From contig CAJNAR010000002.1 of NCBI GenBank assembly GCA_905220665.1, forward strand, positions 558,001-622,000: a DNA stretch of 64,000 nt, read 5' to 3'. This document shows positions 33,562 to 45,539 of the stretch, in pieces. A model generated the notes under the pieces. The model saw only the letters and a list, made by a program, of their open reading frames with translations, ran no database searches and had not been told where the DNA came from. The DNA comes from Albugo candida. Lineage: Eukaryota; Oomycota; Peronosporomycetes; Albuginales; Albuginaceae. The position numbers and the translations under genes were made by a program. Each line of letters opens with the position of its first letter. The stretch's first letter is position 1.

Positions 33562-34349
33562 TCTCTGCAGGCATATCGATGTGTTAAGAGGGTGTTTGAG
33601 CTTTTTTTTTGGATTTCTTTATGACTCTGCCATATATACTGTACAACGCCATTCGTCGTTTTTTTCTATACCTCCAATGCCCTATTTCCTATCATCCTAG
33701 GCCAAACACTGTACATAGACATTCCTCTTTTGTTAGAATACCTTGTCTGCCTTATTTCCTTTCATTCCATCCACGAAAGAAAAAATGAACAAAAAGGTCA
33801 AACTTTGAGGCGTATCAACACCATGAAAAAAACGATATGCACAATGTTATTGCAACTAAATGTTCCGCACTTCAAAATCTATCGTTTAGTGCAAGAAAAA
33901 TTGGCAAAGCTTTCCAATCCGGGTGTCTGATACACTTTGAACTTGGTCAAAAAACGCTGGTTCTAGGAGTGTTGCACCATATTGGAGTTCGCGGAAAACG
34001 GTCGAGCGAGACGAGACCCGATAAGCAAGACAACGGTAAGCGTAGGAGGCGGCGTACAACAGGTACAGAGTCGAATCATGCTGCTCTGGCCTCTGTCTTG
34101 TTCAAAATGCCAGTTGAATTTATAACATACTATTATGGATAGTGATATGGCACGGAAGGACCAAAACACATTTGATCTGACTCCGTTTTTTATTTGCACC
34201 CTAGCCGTGATATTCAAGTGCATTGGTATATACGAGAAGACTAATGAAGAATGCCTGATGCATCTAACAAGAACTGTTGGACTACTGTGTAGCTGAGCAA
34301 GAGGAAAAGTAAATGATGATGAAATGAACATCGAAGATTGCGCTTTTTC
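33562..34349. other. Intergenic, nothing recognised
   Basis: Short ORFs exist on both strands (for example 33837-34142 and the opposite 34361-33963) but overlap each other and show no domain. Terminal repeats of the preceding transposon were looked for by eye and not found. Confidence 0.4.
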
Positions 34350-35480
34350 GACAAGCAACAACGAGAGAAAAGTGTTATATCTCCTAGTCGTTACACAATC
34401 CTAGCTACTCATTTTGCTCTTCAACTGACTATCACATTAACTTGGACGGAACACGGAACAGCATTACACGGTGGTTTTGAAGTAAAGCGGTCATTTAAAT
34501 GTTTTCTTATCATCAATTGAATACTCCGAGGCTTCGAGTATTTTTCGCGTATGTCATACGTGAAATGTGAATGTTTCTGCGCCACCAGTGTCAGGTCTGA
34601 CCTACAACATTTTTTTATAGTTTCTCTCTGGTCCTTATACCAAATATGTATCGTCGTATGCTGCATCCATGTCTCTAGTATCTGAAAAAGCCATCATAAC
34701 CTTTACTTTCCTTGTTGGTGGCCACAAAGGGATGTAAGGTAGGTACGGTGCAACGAGCACATCAATCTGAAGATGGCTCATGACTAGGAAGTATCAAGGC
34801 TAAATACGGTTCAATCGAGTACCTTGCAATTCCGTTTGTGATCCAGATCATTCATGGTATTGTAGTAATCGATGACAGTCACAATGAGGTCCGTTAAACC
34901 ATATTTGGGTTCATGAACGTCTGCACAAGGTTAGTATCAGTTACAGAAGCAATTCGATACCTATGCAGCGCGTATAGACGCATAAGTATCCAAATACATC
35001 ATAATTTTTGAATCCTTTTGATTCTTCAATGACATATGATCTACTCAGGAAGTATGCTGAAAGTGAAAGTTGGCCACTGGTGGTAAGAGACGAAGAGAAA
35101 AAAAGTAAAATTGTATACAATATGTTCGTCTTCGCTTGGACATTTCCGCCTTCATTACTTTTTCAGCTGTAGCATTGTTTGATTCTGTTAGTAGGGGCCT
35201 GATGCAAAAGTGTACAGACCTGTGGAACGCGACAATACATTGCAGGATTGAGAAGTATCTCGGTAAGTTTGTTGATTGTATCTCAGTTGGCCTTGAAATG
35301 CAAAAAGGTTGGCCTAAATTTGCACCATTTTCGAGTGCGTTAAATCAAGCGATTAGTCAACTTTTATTGAGATTCAGCATCGAGATTGACGTGACTACGA
35401 AGACGCTTGCGTCCGACGCCTCGATTGGTTACATCAAGAAAAAACAAGACATCCTTTCGCTTTGAAGGTATACAAGTTTA
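34350..35480. repeat. Inverted segmental duplication, left copy
   Basis: This segment corresponds, in inverted orientation, to about 40400-41650. Matched landmarks include CTAGCTACTCATT-TGCTCT, CACCAGTGTCA-TCTGACCTAC, AAGCCATCATAACCTT, TGTATTTGGATACTTATGCG, GTGGTAAGAGACG and the TCAGCTGTAGCATTGTTTGA block. Identity is clearly below that of a recent duplication. In the left copy the plus strand has an open frame of 109 codons (35136-35465) whose far end matches the minus-strand ORF 40691-40500, so the segment may once have been coding. No product is recognised. Confidence 0.7.
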
Positions 35481-36259
35481 GTGGGATTTAGAGTTTGGCT
35501 CTCTCCGTTTGTTCGCGGTATGACGTCGATCGTCTCTTTCACCTGAATTTGATTAACAACCCACATCAAATCAACATTTTGAATCATTTATCCAGCAATC
35601 AGGTAAGAAAGCTCTCGTGCATCTAGTCAAGGATAGGTTTTGAAGGATGGTGGGTTTTTTTCCTTGAACTATGTGCTTACGTGCAGAAGACTTGAGACGG
35701 ACCTCAAAATGAAATCCGAAGTTTCCCAAGGTCTGCTAAAGCAAGGCAACAAGCCTAGAAACATGTCTGTGTGTAATACATTTGGCCTTGCGAGCGGGTG
35801 TCCTCCAAAAATTCTTCTTGATTGCGTATTTTAACGTATGCTGATCTTCAACATCCCCTTATAATTCATCACCTCTATTTCTATCGTTTGCGCAAAGGAG
35901 TGACCCTGCTTTGCCTAAAATCTATCCGAACTTTGATTTTACAATGATTTTGACGATACCGGTAATATTAATGAGGTATACAAGTCTGTGTTAACAACCA
36001 TAACAACCATAACAACCTACACATTGCTTAGAAACCCCCAAACCCCCCTTATTCGAAACAACCATTTTTGAAGTTGCGAGTGACACTAAAGTAAAGGTTA
36101 GAAAATCCATCCCGCAACATAGGAAAAAACTATCATCTACAAGAAAATAATCGACAACCAACTAGCCTGATAGGATTTTTCGCTGGAGACGGCAGTATAC
36201 ATTCCCACTACTAAACTTTAACAGCGGCATCCTGTAATCTCGGTCAGGAGCAATGATCA
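35481..36259. other. Intergenic, nothing recognised
   Basis: No gene is supported. A short imperfect tandem of AACAACCAT units lies near 35994-36020. Confidence 0.4.
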
Positions 36260-36619
36260 ATTTCTACGATTACCCTTCTTCGTCAATTCAGATCCAAACA
36301 GAAAGCATCGCAATATGGTCAGCGTCTGCAATTGCCCCATTTGTGTTCTACCCGCATAAAGGTTGACGTTTTACGAAGACTCGATGTATCGGTAAAAGTC
36401 TGCCTCAAAAATCTTGCTTGTTTGATGCATCGTCAAGCTCCCTGTCAGTAGAATATTGCAGATATGGAGTAGTCTAAAAGCATTAACTGCGTGCTCACAT
36501 TCTTGTCGATATATTGCTTCGAATTTTGTTGGTTTGAATCTCTCGGGTATCTTCTTCTCACTGACACTTCTGCTTACTTCCACCTCCGCTCCTTCAATTA
36601 AAGACTTGGACACGAGCAT
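36260..36619 (-). pseudogene. CCG relic, middle/C-terminal part (copy E)
   Basis: On the minus strand FMRVEH (36343-36360) matches the NCMRVEH / CMWVEH site that precedes motif 4 in other copies, and RCFLFGSELTKK (36266-36310) matches CISFGSELGAKLCKK of copy D. An open frame of 82 codons runs into it from 36619 (MLVSKSLIEGAEVEV) but its similarity to CCG proteins before FMRVEH is weak. Motif 4 itself is lost. Confidence 0.55.
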
Positions 36620-37849
36620 TTTGAGCGAAGAATTCTCCAGGTTGGTCCAACACGCACGATAATCGTTTCTGCGTTGTAATTTTACGCTTTATTGATATCT
36701 TCATCTTTGAAATCCTTCCAATAAGAGAGTCGTTGACGTATTTTCGATTTGAGTCTGCGATGTGGTGAAGTATCACGAAAATATTGCATTGGAGGCACCA
36801 CTCACGTTCAAATGACGGTAATGTGGTTTATGTTACTACAGGTTATGCAGATGAGATGGAGCCATATATCAATGGCTGGACACGTTGGCTAATTGACGTG
36901 GTGGTACGGTGCCTACAATTGGCACACGTAATAATGGACGTATAGATTACAGTTGGTATATATTATAGTTGTGTTCTTGGATTAAGATCATGTGGATATA
37001 TATGCCATTTGGGAGTACACAAATATATGGAGAGATGGAATGAAACAACAGTCTCATGATTCTTTTAACGTCCATTTTATCTATCTTGCTTTTACAAAGT
37101 GGGTAAGAATAACATGGGTTATCCTATCGTGCAAAGCGAATCTTGGAAAAGCAAAAGCTATACACGTTGACTCAACTTTATATTGCTAGTTGATAACACA
37201 ATAGTACCAGCGAGTGAGTGCATATAGTCCCTAATGTTGCAGAAATTGTGCGAACAAACGTCTTTACTTCCTTACGTTTCTTTTACGCCATTTGCTTCAT
37301 TCTCTATCCTTCCTTTAAGAGAAAGCGATATGTCAGTTATGCGTCATAAACTGGTCTTATCGGGGAGATACTCATAGCTCGTCGTCTACTGAACTTTAAT
37401 TCATTTCAACCATCTTTTTCTCATCGTAATTTTCTATTCTCCAATTTCGCTGTGTCTGGAAGAATCTAAGAACACTCAGCGTTGATGTTATGCATTCGTT
37501 AAACTCGCGAGGAATCATACCTATGGTAACTTTTGATACTTCATCTTGCGTTTGATCAGTCGACTTCGAAAGATCCAGAGACAAGTCGAGTTTGAGTCGT
37601 CGTTGTGTCCGATGTGAAAATCGTATACGTGACAAGAAACGAAGGTTTATCGGGATACCGTTCATTGTTTCATCACAAATGCATTCAGACAAGCTCACCT
37701 TGTGGAGAAATTCTCTCGATGGGACCAAAATACTGACTTGTGATTATGTTCATGCATGTTGTCGAATTCATTGGGATACACTCACAAGTTTTATCACAAC
37801 ACCAGCGTGTTGTACACACGCACACTTTGTTATTGTAAGTTGATCTGAT
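36620..37849. other. Gap between two CCG relics
   Basis: In an intact copy the sites found on either side (IYYNM and MRVEH) are about 85 bases apart. Here about 1.5 kb separates them, so either this is inserted DNA or the two relics come from different copies. No mobile-element signature was found. A minus-strand open frame at 37728-37396 lacks an ATG start and any recognised domain. Confidence 0.35.
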
Positions 37850-38130
37850 GTATATCAATCGTTTTCTTTCCCTCCGAACATTTATTGCCATGTCGTAGTA
37901 GATGCCTCCTTGGGGATATGAATAATCGGTGCTCTTTTCCACATAAATTCGTATGTTTATCGAAATGAAACGATCCATTAAGCTTCAATCATTCTTCCGG
38001 ATACAGGCGCGCATTTTGATATGAGCAAATGACATCGTACAGTCTCGTCATTCTTTCTTTCAGTTCACGCGTAACGGTGAAACGATCAACCCGGGTTTTA
38101 CACTCCTAGATGATTCACGCTTCGCGCTCT
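37850..38130 (-). pseudogene. CCG relic, central part (copy F)
   Basis: The minus strand has KRESSRS (38104-38130), whose DNA GCGTGAATCATC matches the intact copy's ARESSG at motif 3, then CTMSFAHIKMRACIRK in the place of the CKQLCRLIIAERKSKC segment. DYSYPQGGIYYDMAINVRR (about 37860-37945) matches SNPKGTIYYNMEMELSRR. Several stops separate the pieces. An inverted LINE begins about 230 bases upstream. Confidence 0.65.
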
Positions 38131-38362
38131 TCACAAAGGCCATCTTTTTTGTAAATGGATCATGATAGTGCTGCAGCTTGCCAACATCAAGTTCCTTGTC
38201 ACATCAATGGGCCGTGTCGTGGTAGCTCAGAGAATCTTTTTGTTTTCATATCTTATTTTTTACTGCTCTCTGTTTTTTCTTCAGATTTGGACGTCTGGGA
38301 GCTTACACCTCTTAATTATTTTTTCTTTGAAGCCAGACTCAAGTGATATCTACACGGTTAAC

Positions 38363-40325
38363 GGCTTAGTTGAAGGTGTCTATGTTACGAAAAGTAGGCT
38401 AATTGACTTCTCTAGTTGCCTAGGCTATCGTGAATGTTAAATTTACATATTAAAATCAGTTCGTGATAACACCTGTAACATATGATAATATGTATTCTCG
38501 GTGATAGTCCTGTACTGAAGCAGCCTTTAAATGGCAAGAATACGAGACTGTGTCTACCTTGTAAATGATGGAAAGTTGTGGTTGGCCAAAAGTGCCGTGT
38601 TTCGTGATTGGTATGCGCCACACTAGCTTCAATGTAGCCACCCATCGAAAACTTGGATCGCAGTTGATTTGCACTTCTACGTGGCGTTGCCGGACGTAAC
38701 TATCACTGGCTGCTGCAAAATCCACCGAATGATCTTAGCGTTGCGTGTTGACCCAACACCTTTGCGCTGAATGCGTTCGTGTTGAGCATGACACTTATTT
38801 CTAAAGTACCGAACGCGCGCACTAAACATGTGTAGGTCACGGAAAGTGCTGGAACTGTCAGAATTTCTGATCTCTCATCGAACAAACGACGTTTCCGATA
38901 GGTCCAGACGAAGTGTAGCGTCACCGTTTGCAGCAAGCCTGCAAGCCATCAATCCGGTATAGTTTGCGGATAATAAATAATCCTCTCATGCCAGCCGAAG
39001 TGTTGGCACAATTGCACATGCAATATGGGTCGAACGTGGTATGGCGGAAAAAAACTGATCCCAAGGTAGGAAGTAACTCCATCTTTGATTGTGCTGTGTG
39101 ATCGCACTCGAGATACAGATGTTGCTCGGACTCCACTGCCCCCACACGAAGGCTGCGTACATATTATAATGCCAGGCTGAATATCTTCTAAGAACCAGAA
39201 ACGAGATCGAACTGGCAATATCCAAAAGGCCAGAGTAAACTTTACAATGAGTGAGACACGTTTCCGAAGATGCCGTGATGGAGCCATAACTGTTCCATTT
39301 CGTTATAAATCCATTGCGTCCGACCTCTCCCGTGATGTCCAATGTGTCAACGTCGTTTGAAGCTCGGTTGGTTTGGGAGCTTTCCATACGATAGTGAGAG
39401 TGGAGAGCGTGGAAAACATGGGATAAGTGGCTTTTTGTTGCTTTTAGCTCACACAGAAAAACGATATTCCACTTGTGTTTGGTTGAATCCAAGTGATACG
39501 CCAATCGCCTAGTGGATACGCTATAGTATTTGAGTGACTTCATTGTAAATTCGACTCAGCAACTTCTCTTTAGCTATATCTGATGTGTGCAGCTCTACTT
39601 CTTTGGAATATATGTCGACGAAAGCTTCCTTCGCTGCCATTTGTCGCTTTCTAGCATTTTTTGAAGACTTCGAATCTCGAAAAGTGTAGCAAACGATTTC
39701 CGAATTTGCGATGTGGTTCGTCCACCATGCTCAGATTGTAGAAAACGTTTTTGCATAATCGGATGATTAGTAGCAGCTTCATAATGCAATTATTGGTTGC
39801 AGTGGAACCGCATCGGTTGTTCCACGTAGTACTGACGGCGTTGTAGAACAATATAATCTGGAATGGTAATGCTCCAATCCATCTTATGCCACACTTTGAA
39901 TGCTTGTATCCACCAAGAATACGTGCTCTCCCATTAAACTATTCTTCCGTGTCGATGGGGTGACCGATGAAGAAGATATTTATCGGTTGGGGGTTCAAAC
40001 GATGGTTGGATAAGTTGTAATAATTCCGTCGAAGCAGCCGTCCAATTCACGGTATTAATTGTCGACGCATTGGATACAAATTGCGTAGGAACTGAATGCT
40101 TTGTAGCTCCAGTCGTCCAATATAAAAAGGAACCTGAGGGCCACCATCTTGTCGACAAAGATATAGACGTATTTGCTGATCAGGGGTTTGTGCTTCGAAT
40201 CTTTTCTTGTGTTTCTGACCAGACAGAAATCGATTTAGCATCGGTTGCCGCTGTCCAACAGTGTCTGCTGGTGTGTCCACGTGCATTTGTCGTCGAAATC
40301 AGTAAACCATCTGCTCGACTAGATT
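38363..40325 (-). mobile_element. LINE copy 4, inverted and 5'-truncated
   Basis: The minus strand matches LINE copy 1 from about 12030 to its 3' end. Recognisable parts are TPADTVGQRQPMLNRFL (compare copy 1 near 12090), the ILPVRSRFWFLEDIQPGIII segment followed by CTQPSCG of the zinc-binding domain (about 39150-39230), WTYRKRRLFDERS (38.87 kb), and the 3' UTR ending CACCTTCAACTAAGCC. Truncation inside the region after the polymerase is typical of incomplete reverse transcription. Frame changes are frequent. No clear target-site duplication was found. Confidence 0.85.
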
Positions 40326-40399
40326 AAATTAAAGAAGAGTCACTCTTCTGCAAGTAATGATTCAAACGAAGGTGGTAAAGATTCTAAGTGAGGATGAAG

Positions 40400-41650
40400 A
40401 TTAACAAGCATAAAAAGACGAAGCAACAATGAGCTGGTTTTCCTGGATTTCTTGCTTTTCGAGGAGCTTAAAAACGCACATAATCCTACTATGAAACTTT
40501 CAATACAACCATTTACCTCCCACATGAAGGAAGAACTTGACTATTGATGCCAATAATGAAAGCGTCTCCGTTGTCAAGTCAGCTTCGATACATTTAGCGA
40601 ATGAACTATAGTTTTCTACTGTAATTGAACGCACTCGCTTAAAATGCCTTTTCAAAGCACCATTTTTTATTCTCAAGCCAAATAGGTCCACGCAACAACG
40701 CTAAATCTTCTCTTCTTGATCCTGTAAAAGTGATCTATCTACTGAGTCGGTAACGATACGCAAGACTTCAAAGATCGGAATAATTTTGCTTGGGCTTATG
40801 CAAGCGATATCAAACAAATCTACAGCTAATATAGTAACGAAAGGCGGAAAATGTCTAGCCAAACAAGACCATTTCATGTGAAATTTACATTTACTTCTCT
40901 ACGTCTCTTACCACCTATGAGCCACTTTCACTTTTGGTATGGTATCTGAGCTGATCATATTTATCATTGTATAATCTAAAAAATTGACAAAATGTAACGA
41001 TGTATTTCGTGTACTTGTGTTTCTCTACGCGCTACGTTGGTATTGAACCGCTGCTTAGATTGATGATAATGTTGTGCAGGCTTTCAAGCATCCAACTGAC
41101 CTCATAGTAACTGTCATCGGTAACGGAAATGTCATGAATGATCTGAATCACAAAAATGGATGGAAACATCTCGACTGAGCCGTATTTAGCGTCTCTAATT
41201 CCTAGCCATGAGTCATCTGTATATTGATGTGCTCGCCGCGCTGTACGTACGTTAAACCCGTCTATTTGCATACAATAAGAAAACGAAGGTTATGATCGCT
41301 TTCTTAGATACTAGAGACATGGATGCAGTACAAGACTATGCATCCGACACTCAATATAAGCAGCAGCAAGAAACTATAAAAAGAATGGAGTAGGTCAGAA
41401 TTGACACTGGTGGTGCAGAAACATATATTTTCCGCGTATGAGATAATGAACACTACTCGAATCCCTCGAGTCTGCAGTTAACGATAAAAAGAATCTCATA
41501 GGACGCTTCGTTTTTTAGCCAACGAGAGATGCTATTCCGTCCAAGTGACTTTTACAATCAATTGGAGAGCAATGAGTAGCTAGGAATGTTGTAACGACTA
41601 CGAGATATAACACCTTTTTGTGCTTGTTCATCGGCAGAGGAAAGCACGCT
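40400..41650. repeat. Inverted segmental duplication, right copy
   Basis: This is the inverted counterpart of 34350-35480 (see there for landmarks). It holds the repeated block in plus orientation (40790-40870, SNKSTANIVTKGGKCLAKQD), an ATG-TAT hydrophobic start at 40998, and minus-strand ORFs at 40691-40500 and 41271-41032 without known domains. Together the two copies bracket CCG relics E and F and LINE copy 4. Confidence 0.7.
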
Positions 41651-42159
41651 ATTGATTTTATTTCAATATCATTCACACTTGTACTGTAATTGATACTGCA
41701 CTCGTTCCTTATTAGTCTTTTCGAAATTCCATGTCGTCACAATATCAAGCCTACGGGTGCAGCTCAAACCAAATCCAGTTTTAGTGGAATTTGCGCCCTA
41801 CCAGAACCAATAGGTTTCTATCAGACCGCGTTATGAATTTAAGTACATATCTCTCACAAAAGAAATGCAGAGTCAGCTCTAACTAATTCCTTCTGTTACT
41901 GACTTATATCTCGCACGATTGTCTTCCCGAGTGATTCTAATTGATCATACTACATCATTCAGCTACGCTCATTCCGCATACGCGTTTTCCACATTATTTT
42001 GACTACACATACTTAATGCATGTCTAACTTTGCGCTTTGCGTGCAAAACTTGAGCGGGCATTTTGAATTTAGAGAGCAGGTATCGGAGTACGAATTCCTG
42101 CTCCATATATAGATTGACTGACACAAAAGAACTAGATGAAGATTCAAGAACGCTTCTTT
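41651..42159. other. Intergenic, nothing recognised
   Basis: No gene or repeat was recognised before the CCG copy G upstream region begins. Confidence 0.4.
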
Positions 42160-42390
42160 CTATTTCTCCATTCTATTGGTTTATAAAGCCATTCAACTCA
42201 CAACTAACGATCAATCATGTTTGTTTTTTCTCCGTCGAAATTAAGGATGGTAATGATCACCTACTCTTTTTACAGAGATTTTACAGTACGCTATTTCTTT
42301 CTTAGATATAACTGGTCTGAATGAGCCATACCGAAATTGTCATACCTGAGGATTGAATTTGTTCCTCATTATCAAATTGTCAGGTCATGG
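42160..42390 (+). promoter_or_regulatory. Original upstream region of CCG copy G, cut off by copia element
   Basis: It resembles the sequence just upstream of copy H (62336-62567): a CTATTGGTTTATAAA-type stretch, TACAGTACGCTA at 42282-42293, AACTGGTCTGAATGAGCC at 42303-42320, then CAGGTCATGG at the end, where ATG (42387-42389) is the original start codon. The coding sequence that should follow is 5.1 kb away at 47491. From this ATG the frame now runs about 20 codons into the LTR. Confidence 0.75.
42386..42390 (+). repeat. Copia target-site duplication, left
   Basis: CATGG immediately precedes the 5' LTR and is repeated at 47490-47494 immediately after the 3' LTR. Five bases is the usual Ty1/copia duplication length. 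It contains the CCG start codon. Confidence 0.85.
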
Positions 42391-42648
42391 TGTTTGAAAA
42401 GACCATCTGGGCGACTGTTCGTGTGATTATGACAGATGGCGCCGACTGACGGATGTGTCAGTTTTGCATGGATGATGAGTGCGGCTGTTACTGATCTTAC
42501 TCCAGTATAGTGTAGCCAGCACGATTGCGTATGAGAAAAGAAGTTGAAGAGATACTGGAAAGGTTAAAAGGTCAGTAGTTTAACAAGATAATAATTATAA
42601 TTATCAAATTTTCATCTTGCAGTTGGTCCCGATTCCTTGTCTGCTGAA
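42391..42648 (+). repeat. 5' LTR of copia element
   Basis: It starts TGTTTGAAAAGACCATCTGG and ends near CTGCTGAA. It aligns with the 3' LTR through GGCGCCGACTGACGGATG, AGTGTAGCCAGCACGATTGC and AGTTTAACAAGATAATA. It has an extra GAAGAGATA-type stretch absent from the 3' LTR. The primer site probably follows at about 42649 (GGTTATCACCCC); the matching tRNA was not determined. Confidence 0.85.
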
Positions 42649-42884
42649 GGTTATCACCCCAAGAGGTTCTGATAGGGGAAGTGATGACGGCTCGCAGCCG
42701 CCATCGCAGAATGTCGACTACGAGACAGTTGTCACATCTCCAGCGTGTGTGGATTTCGCCGCTGGTGCTCATGGAACGGGCGAAAACAGCAATGTGAATG
42801 CGAAGATACTCGCCACACTGAAAGTTCTCCAAGACTGTCTGTGGAGGCTAGAAGTCTCTCAGGCTGACCGCATGTAGAAGAGCG

Positions 42885-43890
42885 GATGCAAGTTGTTATT
42901 GAAATTGGCATCTTTGGTAGTGCACTCGGACGAAATTACGATGCGTCGCGCATGAGAGTGGGTGCGCTTTATCACACGCCGCCGAGGCGTGGACAGGTCT
43001 ATGAAAGTCCGGCGCAGCCGAAGTTTGGACAAATCCAATACAATGTGGAACAAGAGCCACGCGTTGAGCGGTGAAACGGGTCATATAATGATCCAGTACC
43101 ACCTCATATAGCCCTGCCGCACTTACAGCAGATGCTGGTGCATCAGCAGCGGCAGCAAGTTCCCCAGCCCCCCAATATCGGTCAGTGTCCATTTAGTGTA
43201 CCGAACATACGTCGGCAAAAGCTTGGCATACGTGTTTTCGATGAGAAAGAGCTGTACCAAGGACTTCGGTCTGGTTTTCTGGACTGGGGAAGAAGTTTTT
43301 TTCGCCAAGTCAAGCTGGAGCAGCTCACATGTGGTCTTCAGTGGAGCGAAGGGATTGAAGCAGATCTGCTGACACACTATCTTAGTGGAACAGCCGAGCG
43401 GTACGTCAACAAGCAACTTGAGGCATGGTGGCTCGAGAATCCTACGTTGAGCACGTCATGGAGAGACTACACCAAAATTTCAAGACAACGATAACTCTAG
43501 CGCAGTCAATGAAATTGCTGACAAATAGGAAGGACCGGAGTGGTCAGGGACAGAGCAATGCCTTTATCTGGTGGCTATTAGTGATGCGTGTAGAGGTGCC
43601 GAGTCGCTTGTGCTGGACAATGGGGTGAAGTATGTTTCAAGTGAGCTGGGTACTGTTATGACGGCTAGGTATGATCACACGCGTACTGACTACTTGTGCC
43701 AGGCAGAAGAACTGTCACAATTTTCTCAGTCAGTGGTAAATGACATGAAAAGTGGGAAGGCGGTTGGTAGAGACGTCGTGGTATGAATCAGTGATCACAA
43801 GCCCCGAGCAGAGATTCGCAAGTGTCACTCATGTCAGAAGATTGGACATATAGCATTTTTATTGCAAAAAAAGAGTTAATACCAGAAAAG
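42885..43890 (+). pseudogene. Copia gag region
   Basis: 43132-43494 contains a gag-like segment (LGIRVFDEKELYQGLRSGFL, LTHYLSGTAERYVNKQLEAW). Farther on, at about 43823-43860, CHSCQKIGHIAFL is a CCHC zinc knuckle whose last cysteine is replaced. Frames change near 43490 and 43790 and stops intervene, so no gag protein can be made. Confidence 0.75.
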
Positions 43891-44089
43891 CTGGTGTGAT
43901 AGAATATTTCACACCAGCTGTGGAGGATTCAAATGCAAATCTACGAGATAAGGGGATTCTTCATAGTGGTTCCATCCGTCACTTAGTAAATGATGAAAGT
44001 CTCCTTGAAGATGCAAGGGACTGTGAGATTGAGTGCGTGCTACCTGATGGTGATATGCTCAAATTGACCAAGATGGGGAGTGTATTTTT

Positions 44090-45070
44090 TACCGTAAAAA
44101 CTGGAGAAAAGCAGCACAAGATACGACTTACGAAAGTTCATTTGGGCCATCCCTCACACGTAACATTTTATCTTATGGCATGCTTGAGAAGAAAGGTTAC
44201 GCGCTGACGTACCAGATGGAGCGACGTGTACTTGCTTGTCGCGCGACTGACGAATTGGTATTTGATGTGGAAATGGACGGCAATGTACTTGCGGTGCATT
44301 CGTTTTCAGATCACGCTAACCCTTTCAGAATGTTGCTGGCAAGCATCCAAGATACTAGTATGATGCAGCCTCAAGTAGACGCTCATGTGGGCTCGCTGGA
44401 GCACTTTTTCATTTGCGATTTGAGCATTTGACTTATGGTACAATGGAGCGCATGGCGCACGACCCGGCATCGGGCATTAAACTGACGCACAAGATAAGGA
44501 CAGTTTGCGTGGCGTGTGCGCAAGGAAGGCAGACCAAGAGTGTGCACTCGAAGAAGGACTCGGGTTTAAATGCTCCAGTGGGTCGAGTGGGCGGAGTCAT
44601 CTGCAGCGATTCAAAAGGACCGATGACGCCAAAGGATCGGCTTGGTAACCGATCCCTGGTCAACTTCATTGACCACATGTCTAATTACTGTCGTATTTTT
44701 CTTGCGAAAACAAAGGATCAAGCGGCGAAGAAGTTCAAGGATTTTTTAATTTTCTTCGATAAACGATTTAATTGCCGTATACACGTGTTGCGTACCGACA
44801 GCGGAGGCGAGTACATGAATGTGGATCTATTCTGTAAGCAAGCAGGTGTGACACGTTAAGTTAGCGGAGTGCGTAATCAAGCGTCTAATGGCAAGGCCGA
44901 GCTAATGCATTAATGCGTGCTGAACATGGCACGATGTTTGGTGTTTGCTAGCAAACACCATACAATTTGCCGCTATGCTACTGGGGAGATGCTGTAGAGT
45001 ACTCTACATACATCCTGAATCTTAGCCCAACCAGGTCCAATGCAAGCAGAGCTTCGCCGATAGAAGATTT
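44090..45070 (+). pseudogene. Copia integrase
   Basis: HLTYGTMERMAH and CVACAQGRQT (44425-44535) form the HHCC zinc-binding part. ICSDSKGPM (44605) has the first catalytic Asp and VLRTDSGGEYM (44790) the second. The third, expected in QASNGKAELM (about 44875), reads E in the right context after a stop. Residues after this are in another frame. Several stops make it inactive. Confidence 0.88.
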
Positions 45071-45539
45071 CACAGGTCATGTACCGGATGTACGTGGGAT
45101 TGATCGCAGTGCATTGTGTATCGCGACCCACGCAAGAATTCGTTGCAGCATCGTGCGCTAGTGGGTACGATTTTGGGCAAGAGTGACGAGAGAAAGGTTG
45201 TAAAGTTTACCTTCACAAAAGGATGCTGCTGTCCTGACCCTGCATGTCGCGAATATAGGGACACTCACCCAAGAACACAATCTGATGCTGCAAAGCAGTA
45301 TGGCAGAAAGCGGATGCGATGAACGTATCCATTCAGAACGAGCGGATGAGCGAGACCCCCTGATTATTGCCGAAGAGGCAGCATTCATCCTGTGTAACAA
45401 GACGAATCTTCCACGCGAAGTTGTTGACGAGGCACCGCAAGCTCATATCAAGCCAAAGAAGAAAAAAAAGCATGGTCGAGACCAAGAAACTTCACGCGAT
45501 CTGTGACAAAAAAAAAGTCCGATGTTTCTGAAGAACAGC

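Noticed and set aside
42617..42877. 86-codon plus-strand ORF as a host gene
   Set aside because: It starts within the copia 5' LTR and runs into the element's leader, so it is element sequence.
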